Notes under the pieces: generated by a model
What the model was told of the DNA's origin: nothing
What the model saw: only the letters and a program-made list of their open reading frames with translations
Databases searched by the model: none
Translations under genes and position numbers: made by a program
In this document: positions 1-11,030 of the stretch, piece by piece
Position numbering within the stretch: the first letter of the stretch is position 1
How the letters are laid out: every line of letters starts with the position of its first letter
From: Burhinus oedicnemus
Taxonomy: Eukaryota > Chordata > Aves > Charadriiformes > Burhinidae
NCBI GenBank assembly: GCA_008921705.1
Contig: VFFE01007109.1
Coordinates: forward strand, 510,489-574,488
DNA length: 64,000 bases
Direction: 5' to 3'

Positions 1-2505
1 GTTGAGAACCAGAAGTACTATTCCCTGTACTGTATTTTTAACATGAACTGTCCATTTTTTTAAAAAAAAAAGTCAGCATTTCTAGTAACATTCCCTAAAC
101 CAGGTATCGGGAATTACTATAAAGGCCTTCCAGAAATCATGCATTAACAAAGACATACATAAAATATGTTTTAAATACTGCAAATCTGGCATTTGGAATC
201 AGTAAAAGGCATGCCCACCAGGATGAGCGTTGAGCTACGGACAGCCGATGTCTACTTGCTCCATGAACACGATTAAGGTAGACAGTACAGCTAAAATACT
301 TTTTTAACCATAAAAAACTTCTTTGGTGATAATTTATAGAATTCCCCCACTATCCACTGTGACAAATCACACTAAAATGAAAACAACAGATTTAGCCGCA
401 GTGGCACTGACAACCTTGCTATGATACACTGTCACTAAAAAGTCCTTAATTTTGGCTATCAAATACAATTCCAATTTCTTGCACTTTAGAGCAGTAAAAA
501 CAATTCTGTGAAGACTCTGTGTTTACAATCCCTCAGTAAAGAATGCAGCTGTCTCAATCAATGCTGATTGTCTGTTAATTAGTTCAGTTTTACAAGCTGA
601 TGGAACCGATTACTTCATTCCCTCCCCACGCACAGAAAGAAAACTCTACAAATACAGTTATCTACAATACAGTAATTTTTGCTTCCCGGCAATTTGGGGA
701 GGTAGATGATGCACTAGGGACACAACTGATCTCTTTATCAAGAAATCGTTTACATCTTTTCAAGGCACTCTGTCATACAGCGATTTTCAGTCCGTGTATA
801 CACGCGCTTATATGTCTCTCTCCTATCTTAAAACTGAAATAAAGATCAACAATTTCCGATACAGTGGGACAACCTCCTCTCTTTTTTGCTGTGGCTGAAA
901 CCAAGTCCAGAGTTATCCGAAGTCCTCTAGGAGCAGAAGGCAGGTCCTCATGAATAATTTCCTGTCTATATTATGTATTTAATCACAATCACATTTTTGA
1001 ACCAAAACCAGCGTTCAAATTTGTGACCGATAGCAGCAAGATAAAAGTTTTTAGTGAAGAGTTTGAAGTTGCTATTGCCATTCTCCATCCTCATGCGCTT
1101 TTTCAGGCAAACCACAAATAAATAGCTGGATTACCTCTGATCTACTCGCTCTCAGATTCACCGCCTCTAGTATCTCCATCCTTTAGCTAGACCATCTTGA
1201 AGAAAAGCCAAATTTTAACTTTCATATATGCAAACAGGAATGTTGGACACCCTCATACAAATGCCAGAGAGCACTTCTGTTGAGAAAACTGATGAAATAC
1301 TATAAAGCCCTAGGCCTGACAATATGAAAAGTTGCATCCAAAAATGCCTTTTTTGAGATGACACAACATGCCACACATTATATCAAACAATAAAAGTTTC
1401 ACTTTGAGACTGGTTTTCTTTCTCTCTCAGTTCAGATCCTTTATGATTAGGAAAAAAGAAGGGGAAAAAAAAAGAGTTCTCGTTAAAGAACACCTATGTA
1501 TTTAAAAGAAAACGCATTTCTGGTATGAAATGAATATGTAACTACTAAGCTTACTGCAGAAACAGCAAGTGGACAAATATGAAGCCCCACAAAACCATGG
1601 AATTATCAGACCACCAGAGCTGGTTTTTGGCAGTTTATCTGGCTGATCAGTACAAAGGATCATCTAAATAAAACAATAATTCTTCTACACAAAGACATCT
1701 ATAGACATCTGCTTCAGCAGAAGCATCAGAGAGCCTAAAATCTCTTAATGCTTTTCAGAGTTCAGTATTTCAGTATGCCAAAAAAATATGCGAGTTTATT
1801 TTTTGCATTATGAAGACAGTCATCCAAAGCAGATGACTGAAAACACTTTGCAGAAAATTCTCTGGATGCACAGAAACGGCACCAAGGGAGAAGAACTTCG
1901 AAGCGCAGCGGACATCTCACGTTAGAGATGTTAACCTGAACAGTCAGGGAACCAAGATCAACAACCATTCAGCTGAAGCCTCATTATTTTTGCAGCTATT
2001 GTCTTTCACTTAACTTTAGCTAAATGGTATTTCTACAATCAAACTCTGCTTAAAGCCACCACAGGTTTGTTCTGCTTTCCTGCCTCTCCACATCTTTCAC
2101 ATCACCCAGGAAAAAGAGATTTAGAATACGATCCTGGCTTTCCAAAGCTCTTATGCAGACAGGAATAAAAAACACAGGGGGAGTGGGGGAGCGGGTGTTG
2201 TTTGTTTTTGTTGCTTGTTAGGCATTTTTTATTTGTATTAAAATAAGAAGCCTCATGCTTCTTGGGGATTTTTTGTTGTCATTCCCATTCTGCACGCTGC
2301 CTTATCCACCCAGTCTCGAGGACAACGGGTTGGCATCACCGTTTAATCAACAAACAAGCCACCTTTGCTAAACACGCTGCATCAAATGCTGCCTTCACTA
2401 AGGTCGGCTTGACTATTATTGCTGTGACGCTCGGACACTTCCTCGGCTTTCACGTGTCAGGGCACAGTTACAACCCTGGGAAGTTTCATCCAAGTTCCTC
2501 CTTGA
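1..2505. other. Non-coding AT-rich stretch, nothing recognised
   Basis: I see only short chance frames here, such as 600-842 and 1,762-1,968. There is no repeat family, no RNA gene and no convincing splice-bounded exon. Several TTTATT strings could be minus-strand AATAAA signals, but they are too common in this composition to call a polyadenylation site. Confidence 0.5.
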
Positions 2506-2665
2506 ACTGGTGCCACTCGCTTGGCTGCCCGATGGTGCCACATCCGAGCCGCAGCTTTTCCCGCAGGGGGACAAGGCAGAGGGGCGCGAGAGCCTGCATC
2601 GCACCGCTGCCACGCGCCGGACGCCCGCGGTGGGCAGAGGCAGGGCTTCAGGCTCCAGCGCGATC
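2506..2665. other. Small CpG- and GC-rich patch
   Basis: About 160 bases of CG-rich sequence, including strings such as GCACCGCTGCCACGCGCCGG, stand out from AT-rich surroundings. All open frames across it (2,262-2,702 plus; 2,416-2,688 minus; 2,510-2,731 plus) overlap, as expected when stop codons are rare because of base composition. It could be a small regulatory CpG island or an unrecognised old insertion. Confidence 0.45.
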
Positions 2666-3999
2666 CGGCCAGGCACCCACAGCAACATTAGATTCCTATT
2701 AGGAGAGAATAATTTGGAAAGGGATTGCTAGATGCTATTTGATGTACCACTGCAAATTAAGCGTTATCGGTAAGCCCTCAGAATTATTTCCCACAATGTC
2801 TCTGGTTATATTAGTTACATGACTATAAATCAATCTTTAATTTTTGTGCTTCATGTAGAGTAATATAAAGGATTCCACAGTTGCAGACAAAAATCTCAAA
2901 AGGACGTGCCAGCCTCTCCTCATTCTCTATCGGTACTCAGTGGGACACATGCTTCGGAGTTTAACTTGTGTAGGTTTGCCGTGGGATGAACTCCAAAACG
3001 ATGAGAAACGTTTGGAAAAAGCAAAGCATGTTATGTCGTTTACTTTTTCAAGGCACCACCATTAAAGAAGTCACAAGGCAAAACAACCACCTACACACAT
3101 TTTCTTATTTCTGTGTAAAAACTTACTTGATGTGTTGCTGCATCTTTCATACTTTGGATTTTATACATTTCTAGACAGACAGATTATGCTCTAGAAAATT
3201 GTCTGGGAAAGAAGGGAAGAGGGACTTACACTATGAGGTTAGGAATTACACTTTGAAAGAAGTACAGTTTCTCATGTGCTGCTGCCCAAACAATAATAGG
3301 GATAGCAAAAATACCCAACAATTAAACTAGAAATAAACCCAAAACACAGACTCCTCCTTGCCCATCTGTTCACAGGCGCTGCAGCAGTCCTGCACCGCAC
3401 TGCCTTGCCCTGTTCCTCCATTACCACGTGTAGGAGCTTTTTGGAGGAAGGATGTAGAACGCCTTTTCTTCCTTTGATATTCCTGCAGCGTACCCAAATC
3501 TTGCACTTTAATCCGGCCCTTTGCGGGTAAGGAGTAAGCCTACTTCTGCATCTGAATATGGACCATACACATCAGGCCAAGTTCAGCTTCAAAAACCTTT
3601 ATACAAAGTGCCCTAAATACTCAGCCAAAACAGAAGGACAAAATTGCACATTACTTCCGTCATTCTACGCTCTCCTTTCCCGTATGTCTAAGGTAAGCAG
3701 AATGCTAGCTATGTAATGGATTCAGCCCTGGAGTAAGTCTGGACTGCCGAGGCTAGTGAACCTGAGGTAACGCTCCATCACTTATTTACTGCATCTCTAA
3801 AGCATTTCAGATTCTAAGCTGAATATATATTTCACGCAGTACCAAAACTTTTAAATATCCACAGGAAGATTTCATTTTTATAGGCAATAAACATTAAATC
3901 TAAAGGACTGGAACATAAAAAGTGTTTTAATACCATATAAATCACCTTTCCCTAGACAGAATAAATCTCTGAAGGTTTTAAGGACTGCAATATAAATTT
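2666..3999. other. Non-coding stretch, one microexon-like segment
   Basis: This is mostly AT-rich sequence. On the minus strand a 44-base segment, about 3,126-3,169, is bounded by an acceptor-like CTGTCTGTCTAG and a donor GTAAGT. One of its frames is open. Sequences this short arise by chance, so it is not called as an exon. Nothing else was recognised. Confidence 0.35.
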
Positions 4000-4222
4000 T
4001 TATGGCAAATTATCTACATAGAAATTACTTGCATGAGATGCACTTTCACTTCTCTTTCTCATTTGCATAGTGCTGACAATCTTTTCAATCACAATGTTCA
4101 ATCCAATTTGGAAAGTCCAGAACACAATGCACAGAAATGCTGGGCTAAATGCTGGGCGGTTCCTCCTCCTCGTCATCACGATCGTTCTGACTGTCGTTCT
4201 CTCTATCAAATACAGCAGTTCA
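4000..4222 (-). CDS. Possible 3'-terminal coding exon, weak
   Basis: On the minus strand an acceptor-like ...CCTCTGCAAAG precedes position 4,222. Reading from it, one frame stays open to TAA at 4,000-4,002 and contains the peptide SELLYLIERTTVR near its start. If splicing instead used the later AG in ...GTATTTGATAG, a second frame would give a short acidic tail, ENDSQNDRDDEEEPPSI, ending at TAG (4,145-4,147). Such an acidic tail looks like a natural C-terminus, and this stretch is CpG-dense relative to its flanks. Only one frame could be real and both may be chance. No homolog was recognised. Confidence 0.15.
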
Positions 4223-4235
4223 CTTTGCAGAGGTA

Positions 4236-7200
4236 ACAACACTAATATATAAAAATTAAGGCTCAGATGAATAGCTATGTCCTCTTTCAAAAGAATTGGT
4301 TGGGTTTCTAACACAGAAGCCCTGCTACCAGCCCTGACAACTAAGAGGAGCTCATTTCACGCTGTGACGGTCCTCTAAAGCAAAGAGCAACAAGAGTCTT
4401 AGTTGGGAGGGTTTGAATTGAGGAGCAACAGCCAAAATCTGTTCTTCGGGACACTCAGAAGCGACATCTATCATTGTAAAGGTGCTACAGCACTAAGAGG
4501 CCATGATGGGGAGGATCTCCATCCGTGGGGATTCCCAGTGCTCTGCCAGGACAAAGCCACAGCAGAGCTGACCTAGTATGGGTGACAGTCCCTTTTCAAG
4601 CAGGACATCAAGCCAGAGACATGCTGGAGGGCCCTCCCACCCAGCATGTCCATGACGCTAGGATCTTTCCTTTGGATGCCTCCAAAGCAGAGCGATTGCA
4701 ACGAGATGACACCCTCGGTCAGATTTCCAAAAGGCTCCAACTTTCAACTAAACAGTTAATAACCGCAGAAGGTGAGAGGCTGATTATTATCCAGAGTGAA
4801 ACAATAAGCGATCACTCTTGAGAGCTTCTGTCCTGGCCTGTCGGCATAAATACTTCCTCATAACTAAGGCAGAAACACGCACGAGATGTGTAATTCCCGA
4901 GTCTCCGAAGCACACACATCCTCAAAGGACAGGCACCGTAGAGGTGTGGTGTACCACTGTTACCAAAAATACTTTGGTTTATTCACCATTTCATTACAGC
5001 AAAAATGTGCTGACAAGGATTCTCATTGAAAAGGCCAGAATTAGTTCTTGGAAAACCTCCTGTTGCCTTGGAGTCAACAAGGGAAATCAGAGTAAATACA
5101 AAGTTAAAGCACCTGAAGAACAGCAAAGTCCCAAGAAAAATAAAATAAATAAAAAAAAAAAAAGGAAGTTTGCAAAAAGAAGAATAGCACTGCATTATTT
5201 CCAATGTATATTTCCCTTTGAAAATACTTTCAGGACTTCTGTACTACCAACAAAATTAAGATAACACAGCAGAGGAAGAAACACAAGTCGGTTCGCAGAC
5301 GGTTTCCTATGCTTCAAAGGTATTTACTTAATAAGTACCATGTATGGATAAAATGAGATCATCAACCTAGTCATAAGATGGTTCTCCAAATTTTTAATGA
5401 AATCTTGCACTGTGTGATTTAAAGAGTGATCATTTGCGCACGCCGACTACAGGAAGCATATGCAGCAAGCTCCATTGCCAGAACGCCCCGAGACGTTGGA
5501 GGGTTTAAGATTACTGTTCGAGAAGGGGAGGGAAAAGTCCACTGAAACATATGAAACTTGGTGACTTGCAAAAGAAAAAATTACAGGGTCATTTCCAAGA
5601 CACAGAGTTTTGGCCAATGAAATGAGGTATTTGCTTTCTATCTGATGAAGGAGTGAAGTGACATAAAGCTTTCTTCCATATGATTTCACAAGCTTTTATT
5701 ACTTTCCTGAATTATCTTTGAATCTAGAGGATGGAATATTATTTTCTTTTGAAATACCAGGTTGTTCCAAGTCTTTCCACTTGTTCAATCCACAAAACCT
5801 ATTAACATTTTCAGTAATTAATGCTAATACTTGAGGAAAAAAAAAGCCATTGTGTTAAGAAATGCTTTAACAAGATCAAGAAAGAAAACAAGTGCTTCTC
5901 AGACTGTACATAATTTATTTTGCTACATGATTTTGTTTTTCTCCCCCACAGAAAACCCAGCAAGGACTACACATCACTGTGTTCCAGCACTCATCTTCAT
6001 TCTTCTCTTTGCCCTCTTTCCCCACAAGTAATACTGTGCAAATTTTACAAAAACATTTATTTCCTTCACCACAGAAAGCAACACTTTCATAGACCATCTC
6101 CTCTCTGAATTTCCCTTTTGGGAGGGAGGAAAAAAGAAAAAAAAAAAAAGGTATGTGTGTGGGGAAGCTTTTGGGCTCTTCTCTGCCCACAGTCTTAACC
6201 AGTTTGGTAGACGTGCGCTGTCTTGGATTTTTTGTTTTAGTTCTTTGAATCTAGATTTCTTTTTCATTAATTGGGCCCCTGCAAAAGATGAGTTTCAAAT
6301 ATTCCAGGATCATTTACATTGCTGCTTGAGACCCCCAGCGACGCAGCTTTGCAAGGGGGATATCAAGACTGGCTCACCTGGCTCTCCATCCGGTGGAAGA
6401 ACACACGGAGGAGTTCAAGGCATGGGAGCAAGAACCAGAACTTCCATTTAAGTCAGGCTGATGAACTTCATAATACTGGAACCAAGACATACCGAACTGG
6501 AAAGTTTGAGTCAAGTTGTGGCTGTTTTCCCAAGCAGATCATGAAAGAATATTCAGCCCTAAAGTCGGAGCAGCCCAACTATGCATTTTATAGGATATTT
6601 ATCTATGAATCAGCAGATCACAGACTTGAAGGCCAGACATTCTTCCCACTCCAGCCTTTAGTCATTCGATCAGGAGAGCCAAGAAAGAACTCGCTGAAGA
6701 AGTTTTCACTAGTACTTTTCAGGAAAAAAGCAAGGGTTAAAAAAAATAAAAATAAAAAAAATAAGGAAGACGGCAATCCTGAAGCTAGCAAATAGAGAAA
6801 TTCCCCCAGGAAGAAGCAGGGACCTGAAATGCCAAGGTAAACCACGCCTGCTGCTCTGGGGTGGGGTGGAAGGCATCTTCAAAATAACTACCTTTTAAGT
6901 AGTTTGAGCTTACAGTCAACGCCCCTGGCCTAAACGCATCCAACCAAAAGGTAAGTAAATTCCTTGGAAAATGGATAATTTTAAAGATGAAATGAAAGTT
7001 GCAGAAAGGTTTGGTACATGGGTCAAAAGGGGCCCTTCAAGCCCACACAGTTCGGAAGAATCACTGAGCACAAGCTGCACTTGACAGTCATGACTCCATT
7101 CCACCAGCCCCTCTCCTCACGTAAGCCCACACTACGTTCCTTCAACGTAACGAACCCACCTAGGAAAGCCATCTAATTTGGGAAAAAGAAATAAAATCCA

Positions 7201-7990
7201 CAGACCATTGTACATCCTGCTATAATTTGGTGACAGAAGAAGGCATAGAGTGCTCAGCACTTTGGGAAAGAAATCGTTACTGTTTACTGAATTATGGTTT
7301 TGCTATTAAAAGTTACAGTCATTTGAACTTAAATATTACTGAAAAATAATGCAAACCTACGTCTGCCCACAGGCACCAACCAGTAGTTGGGAGTTGGCTC
7401 CCTACTAAGACAGGCTGCCCTCTGCGTGTGCCAAGCGCACGGGGACGGATGGGTGGGATTAGAGGGACCAGGGCTTGGGCTTGGTTTGCTCCACATGGTT
7501 TTGTGCGAAGGCTACCCTGAAGAGTCCCCAGCAAGTACCGTTACTGGAGTGCGGGCCCCGGACTGGGCAATATGGGTACAGAAGGGTATGACAGAACTTT
7601 AACGTTGGCACCTTCTTCAATTACTTACCCTAAAATAATGTGGTTCTTTGCGGAAAACTGTAATCCAAAGCCTAAACCACAAGGCCTTTCTGGATGGTAC
7701 TAACAAGACCATAGCATCTGCTGTTAAGTTTAATGAGTTCCCCCAAAGCTACACACAAACCTCAGATAAATCTGTAAAACAAAATCTTTTCCTGCTGGGT
7801 ATAGGTCAGTTCTAGAGTTAATTGACTTCTTCAGACTTTGCCCCTAAGGGATGCCTCAGCTACAAAGCAGAAGAAACAGAGATATATGGCATATATACGA
7901 ATGTGTTATCAAAGGACACTGCTACTCAGTACTTCAAACATGTTTCCCCACAGAAAAGATGACATTTTTAGTTTAAAACCCCTCCTCTCC
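4236..7990. other. Non-coding AT-rich stretch with chance frames
   Basis: The region includes the longest plus-strand frame of the left part (6,319-6,795, 158 codons). It has a low-complexity lysine and asparagine-rich end over an A-rich tract and no recognisable domain. A consensus minus-strand donor (GTGAGC, next to 6,371) has an open segment upstream, but the serine-rich peptide is not convincing. No repeat family was recognised. Confidence 0.4.
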
Positions 7991-8024
7991 CGCCCCCCCG
8001 TCCCCCAACGGGGGGGAGGGGGGG
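7991..8024. repeat. C-tract/G-tract inverted repeat with adjoining A-tract
   Basis: The C runs at 7,993-7,999 and 8,002-8,006 are followed after AA by G runs at 8,010-8,016 and 8,018-8,024. The C-rich half can pair with the G-rich half. An A-rich run follows to about 8,044. It could form a hairpin on either strand. The position is likely length-variable and prone to sequencing error. Confidence 0.75.
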
Positions 8025-8045
8025 AAAAAAAATAAAAAAAAAAAG

Positions 8046-9230
8046 TTTGCAACGACTTCAAGATCCAGACAGGATCCCCGGTTACTTCTGGGCAACCCAT
8101 CTGGCTTGGTTAGGTTTGTTCAACCATAGGATCAAAGTACATTATTCCCCTTCAAATACACGCAGCAACTTTTCCTCAAGCAGATGTTCTCGCGCATGCA
8201 TCAGCTAGAAGGCAATGTCCTCTGGTTCTGAAGAACAATCCAAATGCTTCACCACCTACACACCAGGAACTTCCCAGACTTCATGTAACATCACAGACCC
8301 AGCAAAAATATCCTGCATTCTTCCTGGCACAGGTATGTAACATCAGGATTGAAAGTTCTTGGCGAGATTCAGGATGTACTGTTCAGCACTCTTAAAATAC
8401 ACATTATTATCTAAAGAAAACCGTATTTCTCTAAGAGCAATGCTACACTCTGCCCTCAGAAACCTTCCACCGCTGGGCTGCGGCTGACTGCTTAAACAGG
8501 GCTCATGATGCAAATCCCAGGCCAGGCTCAACCCTAGATGGCACTGCTTATCGCTCCTTGGCACCTTCCTCGCTCGGCTATAGGAACCATGCCAACGAAC
8601 GTACTCATCATCTCACAGACTACATATTTGAGGGTATACGTTGAAACCTCAGCGACCCTGCACGAGAGCAGAGGACCTACAAGGCTGCCGTGCCCCTCTA
8701 CAACCGTGCTGGGCAGAAGGCAGAGCAGCAGCTCCCCTTTTAGGGACACCATCTCATTCGCACGTCCCAGTGCTGCCATCGACTTCTCCGTGAGGAAGGG
8801 TGTGACCTGGGGACAAAAGTTCTTCAGCCCACCAGATCCAAGCACAGAGATCTGCTCCTGAAGAGCAGGTTGGTAACTGCATTTAGACATAAAATATCAA
8901 CGGGAGTGTCTTCCTTTACAAAGCCAATGAATAAACGCCCAAACTCTTTTCTTAAATAATTTACTGAAAAAGATACCACCACAAAAAAACCACCAAAACC
9001 TAGAAACCTATGATATTAGAGATACCACAAACACCGCTCTGTTCTGTACAGCAGAAGGTGTCAGATTATATTTTTTAACATTATTTCTCAAAATATAAGC
9101 TAGAATTACGTATCTAAATCACCGACAAAGAATGCAGCGAGACACGTTAATGGCTATTTTCAGAATACCCCATGACTGGCCGGTGTTTTTCAGGTAACAT
9201 CGTCATAGCCTCAACGTTAACATACACACC

Positions 9231-9234
<4 letters not shown>
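8046..9234. other. Non-coding stretch with overlapping open frames on both strands
   Basis: Between about 8,343 and 8,890 frames are open on both strands and CpG density is above the local level. A minus-strand segment near 8,346-8,453 encodes LREIRFSLDNNVYFKSAEQY before a stop, but its acceptor is weak. I could not assign it to any family. The rest shows nothing notable. Confidence 0.3.

Positions 9235-9261
<27 letters not shown>
9235..9261. repeat. Poly(T) tract, 27 nt
   Basis: An uninterrupted run of 27 T. On the minus strand it reads as poly(A). No retroposed gene sequence or target-site duplication was recognised beside it. Confidence 0.9.
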
Positions 9262-9265
<4 letters not shown>

Positions 9266-10978
9266 AGTTGTTCGCTTTCCTACAGAAGCAAAGGATTTTA
9301 CAATTTCAGGACACACTCTGGGGTTCTCATTATTTTCTGCAGAAAACTGTGAAGTAGGAACAAACGAACTCTCTCCCCTTGCCGCCCCGAAAGGCTCTGC
9401 CTCCCGCTGCCAGCGCGGTGCTCTGCCCTCCCATTTTAACGAGCCCCCATCCATTTCTGGGTGTCCATCGGCAGCGCAACGAACAGCATCTCAGGGCACC
9501 TCCTGAGGGGAGAGGGAATTCGTTGCTCCCCCATCACGTGCAAAAATTAAGAAAAAGGGCTCTACCGCTGCGCTTTTTATAACCTGTGATGCCGTTAAAC
9601 TGTCACAGATTATTATAATTTCAGATAGATTCGATAATAGTTTTGACAGAAAAACACAGGTACTTTTTTTGTTTTCGGGATTTGAAATGACAAATCAACC
9701 CACTGTCAGCTCACAGCCTCGCCTATCTACTCTGAGTTATTTACTTCTTTCTACTGACAGTGAGCCAAAATCTGGAGAACAATCCCCGTAAAGGTGACCC
9801 AGTAAACAGGAGGGACGGGCGCGTTGCTGCTGGAAAGCCAGCCAGGAATGCTCTTTCCACATGTTCTCCACCATCCTTCCCTCTGCGCTTCAACATTGCC
9901 CGCTATCGAGGGGTTTTTTGTTGCTAGCAAAAGAAACGGGTAAGGAGAACGTGTTCATTACTTCTCTGTTTCTCTATCAGGTTTAGCATCCCAAGATGTT
10001 GACAAGGGCCTAGTTTTAGATGCCAAATTTAAGAGAGAATTCAAAGTTTCATTTTGCATAAAGTAATCTGGTCCTTTTAAAGACAGGCTATCTCCAGACT
10101 GGCTAAAGGTGGGCATCAAATAGTTAAAAGAGTAATCAAGTTTGGCAGGGAAACATTATCGAGGTTGGTAACTGACGTGCTGTTTAAGAATTAAAGTTTG
10201 AGAATTACAGTGAAGTTTTAAGGAGCCGATCTCAATCTTCTCCATTAGGACATGAAGTGGATCGAGATAAAGTCCTTCCAGAGCGCGAGGGTGCATTCAC
10301 AGCCCAGCCAAGGCTCCTGTTCCTCACAAAAACTACATAAAAGACAAACTGGCCCTGCTGAACTCTGGGGTGAAGTTTAATGATCCAGCTTAAAACATCT
10401 GGGTAAAGGAGATATTTTGTTTACAGGAATATCCCAGGGTTTCTTGTTACCTTTTTTTTTTATTTGTAAGAGCCTCAAACCTACATTAAACCATAATATG
10501 ATCTCCCTTCATAATTACCATTGGAGTGACTAAGTTAGAACTTAATACAAAGCAGGCGCTATTTTTTTAAACACTGTTTACAGAAAAGGTCATCAGATTT
10601 ATCTTGGTATATGGTTGCCCAAGTGACCCATACCCCCCTCCAACACTACTTAGTAACCGATGCCCAAATACAAATGGAAAGCGGGAAAGAACAGAGAGTA
10701 TCTGCTACTACTTGTATCTGCATCAAGGAACAGAGTCAAGCAGCAAAGGACAAGTTTCAAATTTGAATAGAAGGAGCACAGACAAAGAAGGTGTCTTTAA
10801 AACAAAAGAAAGAAAGAAAAAAAAAAATAGGGCAGTAGGTATATATCACCTCGCAGGAAATCCTGCCAGATAGCATCTGCTATATAAAACTGGGAGTTTT
10901 TCACTGCAATGACATAATTTGCATAAGTCATCTTAAAAAAAGACAATCTTTGCAGGGGAAAAGAAAAAAAAAAAAAGT
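9262..10978. other. Non-coding stretch, nothing recognised
   Basis: AT-rich sequence with a slightly CpG-rich part around 9,370-9,580. Frames are short and without domains. The end is purine-rich and leads into an assembly gap. Confidence 0.45.
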
Positions 10979-10998
10979 NNNNNNNNNNNNNNNNNNNN
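10979..10998. other. Assembly gap (20 N)
   Basis: Exactly 20 N, flanked by an A-rich run on the left and a 21-nt A run shortly to the right. The fixed length suggests a placeholder of unknown true size at a homopolymer. Confidence 0.98.
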
Positions 10999-11008
10999 TA
11001 TGTAAAAT

Positions 11009-11029
11009 AAAAAAAAAAAAAAAAAAAAA
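11009..11029. repeat. Poly(A) tract, 21 nt
   Basis: A run of 21 A directly right of the 20-N gap. The gap was probably caused by this low-complexity sequence. Confidence 0.9.
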
Positions 11030-11030
11030 G

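Noticed and set aside
6372..6475. Minus-strand exon-like segment before a GTGAGC donor
   Set aside because: The open peptide is serine-rich and unlike any domain I know, and several acceptor choices are equally poor.
6319..6795. 158-codon plus-strand frame
   Set aside because: No domain, a low-complexity lysine/asparagine end over an A-rich tract, strand opposite to the inferred transcription, and no splice or start context that stands out.
8346..8453. Minus-strand terminal-exon-like peptide (LREIRFSLDNNVYFKSAEQY)
   Set aside because: The peptide looks protein-like, but the upstream acceptor is weak and no family was recognised.
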